Shown here one piece after another: positions 1-8,740 of a stretch of DNA of 64,000 bases. Source of the stretch: Chitinophaga solisilvae (lineage in GTDB: Bacteria > Bacteroidota > Bacteroidia > Chitinophagales > Chitinophagaceae); contig NZ_JAABOK010000012.1 of assembly GCF_009928525.1 (NCBI RefSeq), positions 62,001-126,000 on the forward strand. Direction: 5' to 3'. Under the pieces are notes generated by a model. The model was not told the origin of the DNA. It ran no database searches and worked only from the letters and a program-made list of their open reading frames with translations. The stretch's first letter is position 1; each line of letters opens with the position of its first letter. The position numbers and the translations under genes are program-made.

Positions 1-43
1 CTAACCGGTACCGGATGCTGTTGCCTCTCAGTCTTATCTTCAT
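1..43 (-). CDS. N-terminus of a conserved small protein, cut by the window edge
   Basis: On the minus strand an ATG at 41-43 opens a frame that runs off the left edge after 14 codons, reading MKIRLRGNSIRYRL. This N-terminus resembles a small conserved Bacteroidota protein (I recall it as DUF7009-like) that is often found near molybdenum cofactor genes. It is divergent from moaD, with about 70 bp between the two starts. Only the first residues are visible, so the family call is tentative and no function is offered. Confidence 0.5.
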   Translation of the reverse strand, partial: MKIRLRGNSIRYRL

Positions 44-116
44 AAAAATTGATTTTATGCCATACTAAAAGTACTACATTATCAGGGCTATATTGTAGTT
101 TTAGGGAACAATTTTG

Positions 117-356
117 ATGGATATGGGCATATTGCTGTTCGGTGTGGCAAAAGATATTGCAGGCACGCCGAAGATGGATTTACCGGAACATATTACCGAT
201 GTAGGCGCGTTGAAGCAATGGCTGTACAACCACTACCCTGCGCTGATGCAGCTCAGTTCCATGATGATAGCTGTTAACCGCAGCTATGCTACTGACGGGC
301 AGGCCATTACCGCAGCAGATGAAATAGCCGTGATACCGCCTGTCAGCGGAGGATAA
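117..356 (+). CDS. moaD: MoaD, molybdopterin synthase small (sulfur carrier) subunit
   Basis: This is the ubiquitin-like sulfur carrier of molybdopterin synthase. Its C-terminal Gly-Gly is thiocarboxylated and inserts sulfur into cyclic pyranopterin monophosphate together with MoaE, in the cytoplasm. The protein is about 79 residues, normal for MoaD, and ends IPPVSGG, which is the diagnostic tail. The first ATG is at 117 and a second in-frame ATG lies at 123 (MGILLFG); a TTG three bases upstream is unlikely to be used. moaE follows after 12 bp, so the two synthase subunits should be co-transcribed. The call rests on the Gly-Gly tail, the length and the neighbour. Confidence 0.88.
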   Translation: MDMGILLFGVAKDIAGTPKMDLPEHITDVGALKQWLYNHYPALMQLSSMMIAVNRSYATDGQAITAADEIAVIPPVSGG

Positions 357-368
357 TAACTGTTTACC

Positions 369-767
369 ATGGATGTATTAATCAGTATAAAAGAAACAAT
401 TACCGTACAGGAAGCGCTGGACTTCATTCAATCGCCGGAATGCGGCGGGGAGGTGATTTTTACAGGCACTATACGTAATCATACCAAAGGCCGCGGGGTG
501 GTGAAGCTGTTTTATGAATGCTACGAAGCGATGGCCATTTCCGAAATGCATAAAATTGCAGATCATGTAAAAGCGCAATGGGATATAAAGAAGCTGGCGA
601 TGCTGCATGCCACCGGCGATAAATATCCCGGTGATATAGCGGTGGTAATAGCTGTAGCATCGGCGCACAGAGGTATCGCCTTCGATGCGTGCGAATATAC
701 CATTGACACCTTAAAGGAAACGGTGCCTATCTGGAAAAAGGAATTTTTTGAAGATGGCCGTGACTAG
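369..767 (+). CDS. moaE: MoaE, molybdopterin synthase catalytic subunit
   Basis: Large subunit of molybdopterin synthase, which converts cyclic pyranopterin monophosphate to molybdopterin using sulfur carried by MoaD. The 132-residue length is close to the usual 140-150. Visible family signatures are GxIRxxxxG near residue 33, YECYEAMA near 50, SAHRGIAFDAC near 97-107 and the C-terminal VPIWKKE, which carries the active-site lysine. The loop usually read as HRxGxLxxG is HATGDKYPGD here, a small deviation. The gene is just downstream of moaD, and its stop overlaps that of the convergent mobA by 4 bp, leaving no room for a terminator between them. Confidence 0.92.
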   Translation: MDVLISIKETITVQEALDFIQSPECGGEVIFTGTIRNHTKGRGVVKLFYECYEAMAISEMHKIADHVKAQWDIKKLAMLHATGDKYPGDIAVVIAVASAHRGIAFDACEYTIDTLKETVPIWKKEFFEDGRD

Positions 768-1357
768 CGTTTCCGCAGCGCCTCCTGTTTTTCTTCCTGC
801 GTGTTGGCGTTGAACTGCTCTGCTGCAAAGGGGTGCGTAAGCAGTTTTATGGAAGCGGAGAGCAGCGTTTTACGCGGGCAGTTTTTATTTTCTATCATTA
901 CATTCTGCCATAAAGCCTGCAGCCCTGCAGGTTCCCAGATGGCGATCAGCGGTTCCGGCAGTTCGTTTACCGGGCTGATGAACGCTGTGGCGGCCTGTTG
1001 CGGGTCGCGGGAGCGGATCAGCAGCTCCGGTGTCTGCGCTGTAATGAGCGGCAGATCGCAGGCCAGCACCAACCAGGCTGTATCAGGCTGCTGCCGGTGC
1101 GCGCTCAGAATACCGGCCGACGGGCCGCCATTGGGCACATTATCGGTAATCAGCCGCGGGTAATCAAATAATGCTGCCTGCTCCGGTCTGCAGGAGATAA
1201 ATACCTCCTCCAGCACAGATTGCAGCAGACGGGTCAGATATTGCCATTGCGGTACGCCATGGTAGGCGATCATACTTTTGTCTTCCTGCATCCGCGTACT
1301 GTAGCCGCCGCAGAGTACCAGTCCTTTTAAAGGTGCGTTGTTATCTGCTGTAGTCAT
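764..1357 (-). CDS. mobA: MobA-like molybdenum cofactor guanylyltransferase
   Basis: NTP-transferase of the MobA family, which attaches GMP to molybdenum cofactor to form the bis-MGD precursor. The N-terminal nucleotide-binding loop LVLCGGYSTRMQEDKS corresponds to LAGGxSxRMGxDK, with Gly-Met replaced by Met-Gln. NVPNGGPSAGIL and VLACDLPLI are the other expected motifs, the latter holding the metal-binding Asp. Length is about 197 residues. The start is taken at the ATG at 1355-1357; a GTG at 1364-1366 is also in frame. Both lie inside the 3' end of moaC, so translational coupling to moaC is likely. The alternative is a general NTP-transferase, which is less likely in this cluster. Confidence 0.85.
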   Translation of the reverse strand: MTTADNNAPLKGLVLCGGYSTRMQEDKSMIAYHGVPQWQYLTRLLQSVLEEVFISCRPEQAALFDYPRLITDNVPNGGPSAGILSAHRQQPDTAWLVLACDLPLITAQTPELLIRSRDPQQAATAFISPVNELPEPLIAIWEPAGLQALWQNVMIENKNCPRKTLLSASIKLLTHPFAAEQFNANTQEEKQEALRKR

Positions 1358-1826
1358 GTTTACCACCGGTTTTACTGATGAGTTTTGTTTCGCGGATAAT
1401 CATCTCCTGTGAAAATGCCTTACACATATCATAGATGGTCAGCGCGGCGATGCTGGCTCCCGTGAGGGCTTCCATTTCCACACCTGTTTTACCGGTGGTT
1501 TTTACCGTACAACGGATCACCGCTTCTTCTGCTGCGAGCTGAATCTGCACATCGCAACCATCCAGCAGCAGGCTGTGACAGAGCGGAATGAGATCCGGCG
1601 TTTTTTTGGCAGCCATGATGCCGGCAATGATGGCGGTCTGAAATACAGCGCCCTTGCGGGTTTGAATGTCATTGTCCCGGAATTGTTCCCGGATAACCGC
1701 GGGTAAAAATACCCTGCTCTCGGCAACGGCTATACGATAAGTATGATGTTTACCGCTGACATCTACCATCGCCGGCTGGCCGGCTGCATCGAGATGGGTG
1801 AATTCACCGCTTGATGGATTGGACAT
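1341..1826 (-). CDS. moaC: MoaC, cyclic pyranopterin monophosphate synthase
   Basis: Catalyses the second step of molybdenum cofactor synthesis, converting the MoaA product (3',8-cyclo-GTP) to cyclic pyranopterin monophosphate. The 161-residue protein shows MVDVSGK at about residues 20-26, KKTPDLIPLCHSLLL at about 74-88, GVEMEALTGASIAALTIYD at about 115-133 and TGGK near the C-terminus. The usual LCHPL is LCHSL here, a Pro-to-Ser change next to the conserved Cys-His. It is transcribed leftwards and overlaps mobA. It is divergent from moeA, with only 43 bp between start codons. No moaA or mog is visible, so those genes must lie outside the window. Confidence 0.95.
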   Translation of the reverse strand: MSNPSSGEFTHLDAAGQPAMVDVSGKHHTYRIAVAESRVFLPAVIREQFRDNDIQTRKGAVFQTAIIAGIMAAKKTPDLIPLCHSLLLDGCDVQIQLAAEEAVIRCTVKTTGKTGVEMEALTGASIAALTIYDMCKAFSQEMIIRETKLISKTGGKHDYSR

Positions 1827-1869
1827 AAAATCATAAATTTAATCATCTTCCTCCCTGTAAAAATAATAA

Positions 1870-3078
1870 ATGATGCTGAGTGTAGCTGACGCATATAAGG
1901 CTGTTTTGCAAACTGTCCGGGATACCGGTACGGAAGTAGTGCCTTTTGAATCGGCTACAGGCCGTATTCTGCGGGAATCCATACAGGCCGACAGGCCCTT
2001 CCCGCCCTTTGACCGGGTAATGATGGATGGGATTGCTGTGGATTACGACAGCTTCGCGCGCGGGCAGCATATCTTCGGTGTGGAAGATATACAGGCCGCC
2101 GGCGCTCCGCGCCTGCAGCTTTCCAATACAGCCAACTGTATGGAAGTGATGACCGGCGCCATTTTACCGGAACTGACAGATACAGTTATTCCGTACGAAC
2201 ACCTGAGTGCTACCGACCATGAAGGATTCCGGCGCTTTACCATCAACGCGGCCGTAAAGAAAGGACAACATATTCACCTGAAAGGATCTGATGTAACCGT
2301 GCATGCCACACTGCTTTCACCTGGGCGCTTACTGGGCCCTGCGGAGGCAGGCGTGCTGGCTACGGTGGGGAAAACGCATGTTACCGTGAGCAGGCTGCCC
2401 CGCGTGGTGGTTATCGCTACAGGTAATGAGCTGGTGCCGGTGGAGGCCACTCCGGAAGAGCACCAGGTACGTATGTCCAATATATACAGCCTGCTGGCAT
2501 CGCTGCAGCAGGCGGGCATCTCCGCCCGTTATGTGCACCTCAATGATGACCGGGAAGAGATGGAAACACAGCTGCGCCCGTTGCTGGAAACAACGGACGT
2601 GTGGATCAGCTCCGGCGCGGTATCAGCCGGAAAATATGATTATCTGCCAGCCGTACTGGAGCAGTTAGGCATGCAGCAGATATTCCATAAAGTACAGCAG
2701 CGCCCCGGAAAGCCTTTCCTGTTCGGCATTTTCAAAGATGGCCCGGTGGTGTTTGCGCTCCCCGGCAATCCGGTGTCCGGCTTCATGTGCTTTTACAGGT
2801 TTGTGTTGCCCTGGCTACAAGCCGCTATGGGCGCGGAAGAGCGGCCGCAGGCATATGCGGTGCTGCAGGAGAATGTTATCTTCGAACCCGCGCTGGAATA
2901 CTATCTTCCGGTAAAATTATTCCCGCAGCCCGATGGTATTACTGCCGCCAGGCCGCACTCCTACCATGGTTCCGGCGATCTGGCCAGCCTGCTGCTGGCA
3001 GACGCTTTTATGGCTTTGCCGGCAGACAGCAACTTCTTCGAAAAGGGCCGTCCTTACCCGATCTGGCGGTTTCGTTAA
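1870..3078 (+). CDS. moeA: MoeA, molybdopterin molybdotransferase
   Basis: MoeA inserts molybdate into adenylylated molybdopterin. The 402-residue length is standard. Motifs seen: VMMDGIAV at about 50-57 (family MDGYA), VIATGNELVP in the MoCF-binding domain, SSGAVSAGKYDYL (family TSGGVSxGxxD), RPGKPFLFG, and FALPGNPVSG. The C-terminal beta-barrel domain follows. Two ATGs start the frame at 1870 and 1873. The gene is divergent from moaC and completes a five-gene cofactor block covering sulfur transfer, cyclisation, molybdate insertion and GMP attachment. Confidence 0.95.
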   Translation: MMLSVADAYKAVLQTVRDTGTEVVPFESATGRILRESIQADRPFPPFDRVMMDGIAVDYDSFARGQHIFGVEDIQAAGAPRLQLSNTANCMEVMTGAILPELTDTVIPYEHLSATDHEGFRRFTINAAVKKGQHIHLKGSDVTVHATLLSPGRLLGPAEAGVLATVGKTHVTVSRLPRVVVIATGNELVPVEATPEEHQVRMSNIYSLLASLQQAGISARYVHLNDDREEMETQLRPLLETTDVWISSGAVSAGKYDYLPAVLEQLGMQQIFHKVQQRPGKPFLFGIFKDGPVVFALPGNPVSGFMCFYRFVLPWLQAAMGAEERPQAYAVLQENVIFEPALEYYLPVKLFPQPDGITAARPHSYHGSGDLASLLLADAFMALPADSNFFEKGRPYPIWRFR

Positions 3079-3177
3079 CCTGGCCGTTGCCTCCTGAAAA
3101 ATTTACTGTTGCTATAAACATACCGTGCCGGTTAAACTTTGCCGGCAGGACATAGTCATACATTAAATTAATTGCAT

Positions 3178-4626
3178 ATGCCTGATGTTACCAGAAAATC
3201 GGAGATGCAACACCTTGCCTGGCGCGCCGGCTTCGGTGAAACGTTGCCTGTAATTACTGCCTGGGCACAGAAAAAAAGGAAGGAAATAGTCAGCCATATA
3301 TTAACAGGCCCTAAAGGTTTTGTTACTGAATCCGTAGATGTCATCAACGTTACCGACCTGCCGGATTACAAGCAGGAGAAGGGAATGACCGGAGAAGAAA
3401 GAAAGAAGGTCCGGCAGATGAATACACAGGGTATCAAAGACCTGAACGTAGCCTGGATGAATATGATGGTGAAAAGCGAACATCCGCTGCAGGAAAAGAT
3501 GAGCCTCTTCTGGCACGGACATTTCGCCTGCCGCACACAGAACGTGTTGTTTAACCAGCAGCTCATAGGGCTTATCCGGGAGCATGCCACCGGCGATTTC
3601 GGCGCCTTGCTGAGCGCTGTCTCCAAAAGCCCGGCCATGCTGCAGTTCCTCAATAATCAGCAAAACCGTAAACAGCACCCCAACGAGAATTTTGCCAGGG
3701 AAGTGATGGAGTTATTTACCATGGGCCGTGGCAATTATACCGAAAATGATGTGAAAGAGGCCGCCAGAGCCTTCACCGGATGGGGCTTTGATGCAACAGG
3801 CCATTTTGTTTTCCGGGAAAAGCAACATGATGACGGAGAGAAAAATATTTTAGGGAGAAGCGGCCGCTTTAACGGTGACGATGTGCTGAAGATATTGCTG
3901 GAACAGCGGCAGACAGCCAGGTTTATCACCACAAAAATTTACAGGTATTTTGTAGATGATAACCCGGACGAAGCACGTATCAATGCGCTGGCAGACAGGT
4001 TTTATCATGCCGGTTACGACATCCGTACCCTGATGCACGATATCTTTATGGCCGACTGGTTTTATGACAGCAGCATCATCGGCAACCGTATCAAATCGCC
4101 GGTTGAATTGCTGGCAGGTATCCGTAAAAGTATACCCATGGCCTTTGAACAGGAAGAAGTAACGCTGGTGTTTCAGCGTATACTGGGGCAGGTGCTTTTT
4201 TATCCGCCCAACGTTGCCGGCTGGCCCGGCGGCCGTAACTGGATAGACAGCTCCAGCCTGATGTTCCGCCTGCGTGTACCACAGGTAATCCTCTACTCTC
4301 AGACGCTCAACATACGTCCGAAGGAACTGATGCCTGAAATGGGCGATGGCAGCAATTATAAGATGACGTTGCAGATCAACGAATTCCTGAAACGGCAATA
4401 TGCGCGGAAAGTAAATGCGCGCATTAACTGGGAGCCCTACCTGCAAAGCTTCAGCGATGTTCCGCGGGAACAACTGGCCGGCGCTGTGTCCGGGCTGCTG
4501 TTGCAGCAGCCGGGGAATGTGAGCCGGCAGCTCCTGGAGAAATATGCTGACAGCAGCTCCAGGGAGAATTACATCAAAACGGTGACCATTGATGTGATGA
4601 GTACGCCGGAATATCAATTGTGTTAA
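3178..4626 (+). CDS. DUF1800 family protein
   Basis: Family of unknown biochemical role that is nearly always followed by a DUF1501 gene, as here after an 18 bp gap. The 482-residue protein has the typical segments WHGHFACRTQNV, NENFAREVMELFTMGRGNYT, EAARAFTGWGF and FYPPNVAGWPGGRNWID. The start is taken at the ATG at 3178; a TTG six bases upstream is in frame but less likely. No clear signal peptide is seen. The pair probably acts together in the cell envelope, but no reaction can be named from sequence. Confidence 0.9.
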   Translation: MPDVTRKSEMQHLAWRAGFGETLPVITAWAQKKRKEIVSHILTGPKGFVTESVDVINVTDLPDYKQEKGMTGEERKKVRQMNTQGIKDLNVAWMNMMVKSEHPLQEKMSLFWHGHFACRTQNVLFNQQLIGLIREHATGDFGALLSAVSKSPAMLQFLNNQQNRKQHPNENFAREVMELFTMGRGNYTENDVKEAARAFTGWGFDATGHFVFREKQHDDGEKNILGRSGRFNGDDVLKILLEQRQTARFITTKIYRYFVDDNPDEARINALADRFYHAGYDIRTLMHDIFMADWFYDSSIIGNRIKSPVELLAGIRKSIPMAFEQEEVTLVFQRILGQVLFYPPNVAGWPGGRNWIDSSSLMFRLRVPQVILYSQTLNIRPKELMPEMGDGSNYKMTLQINEFLKRQYARKVNARINWEPYLQSFSDVPREQLAGAVSGLLLQQPGNVSRQLLEKYADSSSRENYIKTVTIDVMSTPEYQLC

Positions 4627-4644
4627 CGCTAAAATTCTTCGGCC

Positions 4645-5838
4645 ATGCAAAGGCGTCGTTTTTTACAGGTAGGCTCGCTGGCATCCGCTGCGGTGATGAT
4701 GCCCAAATTCCTCAAAGCGCTGGAATCAGGCGCCCTCGTGCCTCCCGGCAACAAGGTGCTGGTGATTGTGCAGCTGTCAGGAGGCAATGACGGACTCAAT
4801 ACCATCATCCCATACCGCAATGATATTTACTATCGCTCCCGCCCGACACTGGGGATTCAAAGAGAAGCAGCGCTTGCACTGAATGATGAACTGGGTATTC
4901 ATCCGGCGTTGCAGGGGCTGAAGGCATTGTATGATGACGGCGCGCTGGGTATTCTCAACAACGTAGGTTATCCCAATCCGGACCGTTCCCATTTCCGCTC
5001 CATGGATATCTGGCATTCAGCCAGCCCTGCTTCGGAATACTGGAACGATGGCTGGGTAGGCCGTTACCTCGATGCGCAATGCAATGGTTGTGATAAGCCT
5101 ACGCAGGCACTGGAAATTGATGACACGCTGAGCCTGGCGCTCAAGGGAGGCCATGCCAAAGGGCTGGCGCTCACGGACCCGGCGCGGCTGTACGGCTCCA
5201 GCAATGATAAATACTTCCGCGAGCTGCTGCAGCAACATCATCCGGAAAATGAACACCGGCATGTTGATTACCTGTATAAAACCATGGGAGAAACAATTTC
5301 TTCTGCCGCCTACATACAGCAGCAGTTTAAAACATACCAGTCGAAAGAATCCTATCCGGATTCCGCACTGGGCCGGAATATGCGTACTATTGCCAACCTG
5401 ATAATGTCGGATATAAATACCAAGGTATATTACGTATCCCATGGCAGCTTTGATACGCACGTCAATCAGCAGGATCAGCAGGCGCGATTGTTCAGGCAGC
5501 TGAGCGATGCGTTGACGGTATTTACCGGCGACCTGAAAAAGAATAACCGTTTCAGTGATGTGGTGGTGATGACATTTTCAGAATTCGGGAGAAGAGTGGG
5601 GCAGAATGCCAGCGGGGGAACGGACCACGGAACGGCCAACAATATGTTCCTGGTGGGCGGCGGATTGAAAAGGCAGGGTATATTAAATGAAGGCCCCGAC
5701 CTGCAGCAGCTGAAAGACGGGGACCTGCAATATAAAGTTGATTTCAAAAGCGTGTATGCGACCCTGTTATCTTCCTGGCTGGGTGCAGATGATAAGCAGA
5801 TATTGAAGCAAAGTTACACGCATCTTGATTTTGTATAG
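4645..5838 (+). CDS. DUF1501 family protein with Tat-type signal
   Basis: The 397-residue protein belongs to the DUF1501 family, distantly related to the alkaline phosphatase/sulfatase fold. The N-terminus MQRRRFLQVGSLASAAVM matches a twin-arginine signal (RRxFLQ), implying folding before export to the periplasm. Conserved segments include VIVQLSGGNDGLNTIIPY, SHGSFDTHVNQ, MTFSEFGRR and SGGTDHGTAN, whose Asp/His residues are typical of the family's putative metal site. It forms an operon with the upstream DUF1800 gene. Its stop is one base from the stop of the convergent lipoprotein gene. Substrate unknown. Confidence 0.9.
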   Translation: MQRRRFLQVGSLASAAVMMPKFLKALESGALVPPGNKVLVIVQLSGGNDGLNTIIPYRNDIYYRSRPTLGIQREAALALNDELGIHPALQGLKALYDDGALGILNNVGYPNPDRSHFRSMDIWHSASPASEYWNDGWVGRYLDAQCNGCDKPTQALEIDDTLSLALKGGHAKGLALTDPARLYGSSNDKYFRELLQQHHPENEHRHVDYLYKTMGETISSAAYIQQQFKTYQSKESYPDSALGRNMRTIANLIMSDINTKVYYVSHGSFDTHVNQQDQQARLFRQLSDALTVFTGDLKKNNRFSDVVVMTFSEFGRRVGQNASGGTDHGTANNMFLVGGGLKRQGILNEGPDLQQLKDGDLQYKVDFKSVYATLLSSWLGADDKQILKQSYTHLDFV

Positions 5839-5839
5839 C

Positions 5840-6355
5840 TTACTGGCTGATGGTAGTGATGATGGCTCTGAAAGCGCCGTCCCGTACCGTTCTGGAGCCG
5901 CTGATGCTTGAAATGTCGCGCAGCGGTCCTGAGAAAGAGCCCTCTACATTTACATTATCTATTCTGGAAATAGTGATGAAGCAGCTGTTGCTTCCTCCGG
6001 AGGCCAGCGTTGCCGGCATGTTGCTGTTGGTCACCATGATAATGGAGTTGCCTTGTTTGGAGCAGGGGTAGATGCCTGGTTTGAAAGGCAGTACAGGAGC
6101 CACCAGCGTAAGGCTTATCAGATCTCCGCTATAGGTTTGCCCGCTAATTTCCATTTTAGGATAATCGTTTAACGGATCATCGTCGGTGAAATTTGGTGCA
6201 TGAATAATCCCTTTGGGATCTTTGGACAAGTAGATTTTATTATCCAGCTTAAATGATACAAATCTGCGGTCGCGGCTATCGTCTTTTCTTTCTTTTCCGC
6301 AGGAAGAGCCCAGCAACACAGCGGTGCTGAGTAGTGCGGTTACAAGTATGCGCAT
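5840..6355 (-). CDS. small lipoprotein of unknown function
   Basis: A 171-residue protein with a lipoprotein signal: hydrophobic stretch then LLGSSCGKE, with Cys at about residue 19. The mature part is rich in beta-strand-like segments and Ser/Gly (for example DLISLTLVAPVLPFKPGIYPC). I do not recognise a domain. It may belong to the group of small Bacteroidota DUF lipoproteins with an immunoglobulin-like fold, but this is inference. It is convergent with the DUF1501 gene and shows no operon partner. Confidence 0.7.
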   Translation of the reverse strand: MRILVTALLSTAVLLGSSCGKERKDDSRDRRFVSFKLDNKIYLSKDPKGIIHAPNFTDDDPLNDYPKMEISGQTYSGDLISLTLVAPVLPFKPGIYPCSKQGNSIIMVTNSNMPATLASGGSNSCFITISRIDNVNVEGSFSGPLRDISSISGSRTVRDGAFRAIITTISQ

Positions 6356-6410
6356 AGGTACTTATTATCAAAAGTTGTAATAAAGATCCGATAAAAATAA
6401 TCATTTTCAA

Positions 6411-6459
6411 ATTTAAAAACGGATGCCGGTACGGGATTGTTACATCCGGTACCGGCATC
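6411..6459 (-). terminator. intrinsic terminator of the OPT transporter gene
   Basis: Perfect 11-bp arms GATGCCGGTAC (6422-6432) and GTACCGGCATC (6449-6459), with further partial pairing in the loop. Read on the minus strand, the stem is followed by GTTTTTAAAT. It lies 28 bp past the stop of the leftward OPT gene. Confidence 0.75.
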
Positions 6460-6486
6460 TGTTGTGTATCTTGAAAAGATTAAAGA

Positions 6487-8532
6487 TTATTTGCGGGCAG
6501 TTCTGTAGAGATACCAGCCCATGAAGGCAAATAAAGCACATCCCAGCACGTAGTAGCCGCCTTCATGAATGATTGAAACGAGGCCGCCATGCATATTCAG
6601 CTTCGCCAGCACGGCTGCTGACCCGTCGAAGCCGGCTAATACCGCAATGATAACGCCGGCCACTGCACCACCGGCCACCAGGCCTGTAGCAAACAGATTG
6701 CCTTTGCCCAGTTCTTCTTCAGCAGCAGAAACTTCTTTCTTATTTTTTTTGTTTTTATGATCCACCACGCCACGGATAGCGCCACCAATGAAGATAGGCA
6801 GTGTGGTAGACAATGGCAGATAAGCTCCCACGGCGAAAGACAGTGAGTTAACACCGCACAGCTCCATGGTGATGGCGAGGAAAACACCTACCAGCACAAA
6901 CTGCCAGTCGAGGTTAAAGGACAGTATCCCTTTTGCCAGTGTAGCCATGAGCGTGCCTTGCGGCGCAGGATAATACGCGCTGCCGATAGCATGTTCCGTA
7001 ATACCCTTGCTCACCATTTCAGCGGTGGGTTTATCGAGGAATTTCACGGTCAGGCCGATTACCACAGAAGAAACGATAGCGCCGATAAACAATGCCAGCT
7101 GCTGGTACATAGGTGTTGCGCCCACAATATAACCGGATTTGAGATCCTGGGAAGTACCGCCGGCATTAGCCGCCGCAATACATATCATACCGCCTACAAC
7201 CAGTGCCATCGGCTCGTATACCTTGCCGGTCCAGCCAACCGCGATGAATACCAGGCAGGTGCCCATCAGTGTAGCGATGGTCATACCGGAGATCGGGTTG
7301 TTGGAAGAGCCGATCAGTCCTACGATACGACTGGACACCGTTACGAAGAACGCGCCGAAAACAACCACCAGCAGACCTACCAGCATTTTTTTACCGATAG
7401 AATCGCCCGGAAGTTGCGGCAGAAAAGCCATCAGCAATATCAGGGCAATACTGCCGAACAGTACTACTTTGAGGCTCAGGTCCTTTTCTGTTCTGGGAAC
7501 ATCATTATTATTACTGCCATTTTCTTTACCATCCTTGATAGCGCCGATGCTGCCTTTGAAAGAAGAGATAATGGTAGGAATGGTTTTGAGGAGGGTGATG
7601 AAACCGCCTGCAGCTACAGCGCCTGCGCCTATCTGACGTACGTAGCCATAATAGACGGCTGCGGAGTAATCGGCAAAGGTATGGGTAACGGGATCCCAGG
7701 AACCTTGTCCGCCGGGTGTTTGCAGGTTAGCCAGGTAGCCGATCTTCACCAGCTGGCTGGCAATAACGTCTGCCGGTAACAGGGATGACAGCAGGGGAAT
7801 GAGCGCCAGCCAGGACAGTACGCCACCGGCCACCAGTACGCCTGCAATACGTGGTCCGATGATATAGCCCACACCCAGGTATTCAGGTGTAATATCAGCA
7901 CTGATTTTGGCAGAAGGGAAGTATTTGTTGACCTGTTTGGTCATGTATTCCGGTGTTTCCGCGATGAAGTGCAGCACCTTTTGCAGGGTGGCATACACAA
8001 AAGCGAAGCCCAGTCCGTAGAAGGCTGTTTTGGCAAAGTCGCCGCCCTTTTCACCGGCAATCAGCACATCGCCGCAGGCGGTACCTTCCGGGTAAGGCAG
8101 GGTAGCGTGTTCCTTTACAATGAGTGAGCGTCGTAAGGGAATCATCATGAGAGTACCCAGAATGCCTCCGAAAATCGCGAGTATCAGGATGGTGAAGTAG
8201 TTGAAGAACTGTGCGCCGCCGCCGTCGCTCAGAAAGAGGAACCCCGGCAGTGTAAACACTACACCGGCTGCAATAGATTCGCCGGCAGAACCGGTTGTCT
8301 GAATGATATTGTTTTCCAGTATCGTGGTGTTAAAGAATTTTCTGCCCAATGTAATGGCAATTACGGCGATAGGGATAGATGCGGAAACCGTTAAACCGGC
8401 TTTGAGTGCGAGGTATACGGTAGCTGCTCCGAAGATAATACCGAATATGCAGCCCAGCAGAATGGATTTGAGGGTAAATTCTTTCATGTGCGCACCAGGT
8501 GGCACAAAAGGTTTGAAATTGTTGTCAGCCAT
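6487..8532 (-). CDS. OPT family oligopeptide transporter
   Basis: A 681-residue inner-membrane protein with many hydrophobic segments. It has the OPT hallmarks: N-terminal FTLKSILLGCIFGIIFGAAT, ATLPYPEGTAC, and GGTSQDLKSGYIVGATPMYQ. OPT proteins are secondary transporters for oligopeptides or metal-chelates, usually proton-driven. The length suits the prokaryotic group. It lies downstream of another peptide transporter (POT family) on the same strand, separated by a 60-bp-arm palindrome ending 38 bp before this start, so the two may be transcribed separately despite the related function. It has its own terminator at 6411-6459. Substrate cannot be read from sequence. Confidence 0.92.
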   Translation of the reverse strand: MADNNFKPFVPPGAHMKEFTLKSILLGCIFGIIFGAATVYLALKAGLTVSASIPIAVIAITLGRKFFNTTILENNIIQTTGSAGESIAAGVVFTLPGFLFLSDGGGAQFFNYFTILILAIFGGILGTLMMIPLRRSLIVKEHATLPYPEGTACGDVLIAGEKGGDFAKTAFYGLGFAFVYATLQKVLHFIAETPEYMTKQVNKYFPSAKISADITPEYLGVGYIIGPRIAGVLVAGGVLSWLALIPLLSSLLPADVIASQLVKIGYLANLQTPGGQGSWDPVTHTFADYSAAVYYGYVRQIGAGAVAAGGFITLLKTIPTIISSFKGSIGAIKDGKENGSNNNDVPRTEKDLSLKVVLFGSIALILLMAFLPQLPGDSIGKKMLVGLLVVVFGAFFVTVSSRIVGLIGSSNNPISGMTIATLMGTCLVFIAVGWTGKVYEPMALVVGGMICIAAANAGGTSQDLKSGYIVGATPMYQQLALFIGAIVSSVVIGLTVKFLDKPTAEMVSKGITEHAIGSAYYPAPQGTLMATLAKGILSFNLDWQFVLVGVFLAITMELCGVNSLSFAVGAYLPLSTTLPIFIGGAIRGVVDHKNKKNKKEVSAAEEELGKGNLFATGLVAGGAVAGVIIAVLAGFDGSAAVLAKLNMHGGLVSIIHEGGYYVLGCALFAFMGWYLYRTARK

Positions 8533-8569
8533 AGTTTTTAGTTGCTAGAGCTGGGAAGTTAGGGAAAAA

Positions 8570-8711
8570 AATTACGAATTACGAATTAGGAATTGCGAAT
8601 GATCGCGAAGATAAAAGCGAAGACCAGAGCCTATACTTTTATGTATAAATACTCTGGTCTTCGCTTTTATCTTCGCGATCATTCGCAATTCCTAATTCGT
8701 AATTCGTAATT
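8570..8711. repeat. long palindrome, AATTACG-arm type, 60-bp arms (element 1)
   Basis: Left arm 8570-8629 and right arm 8652-8711 are perfect reverse complements over 60 bp, with a 22-nt loop that contains a smaller TATAC/GTATA stem. The outer arm is built from near-repeats of ATTACGA, and the inner arm carries GCGAAGA twice. Read leftwards, the stem is followed by TTTTTTT, so it can serve as the terminator of the POT transporter gene, which ends 29 bp away. It also sits just upstream of the OPT gene start. Confidence 0.9.
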
Positions 8712-8740
8712 AAAATAAAACGGCATCACGAATAATAGCT

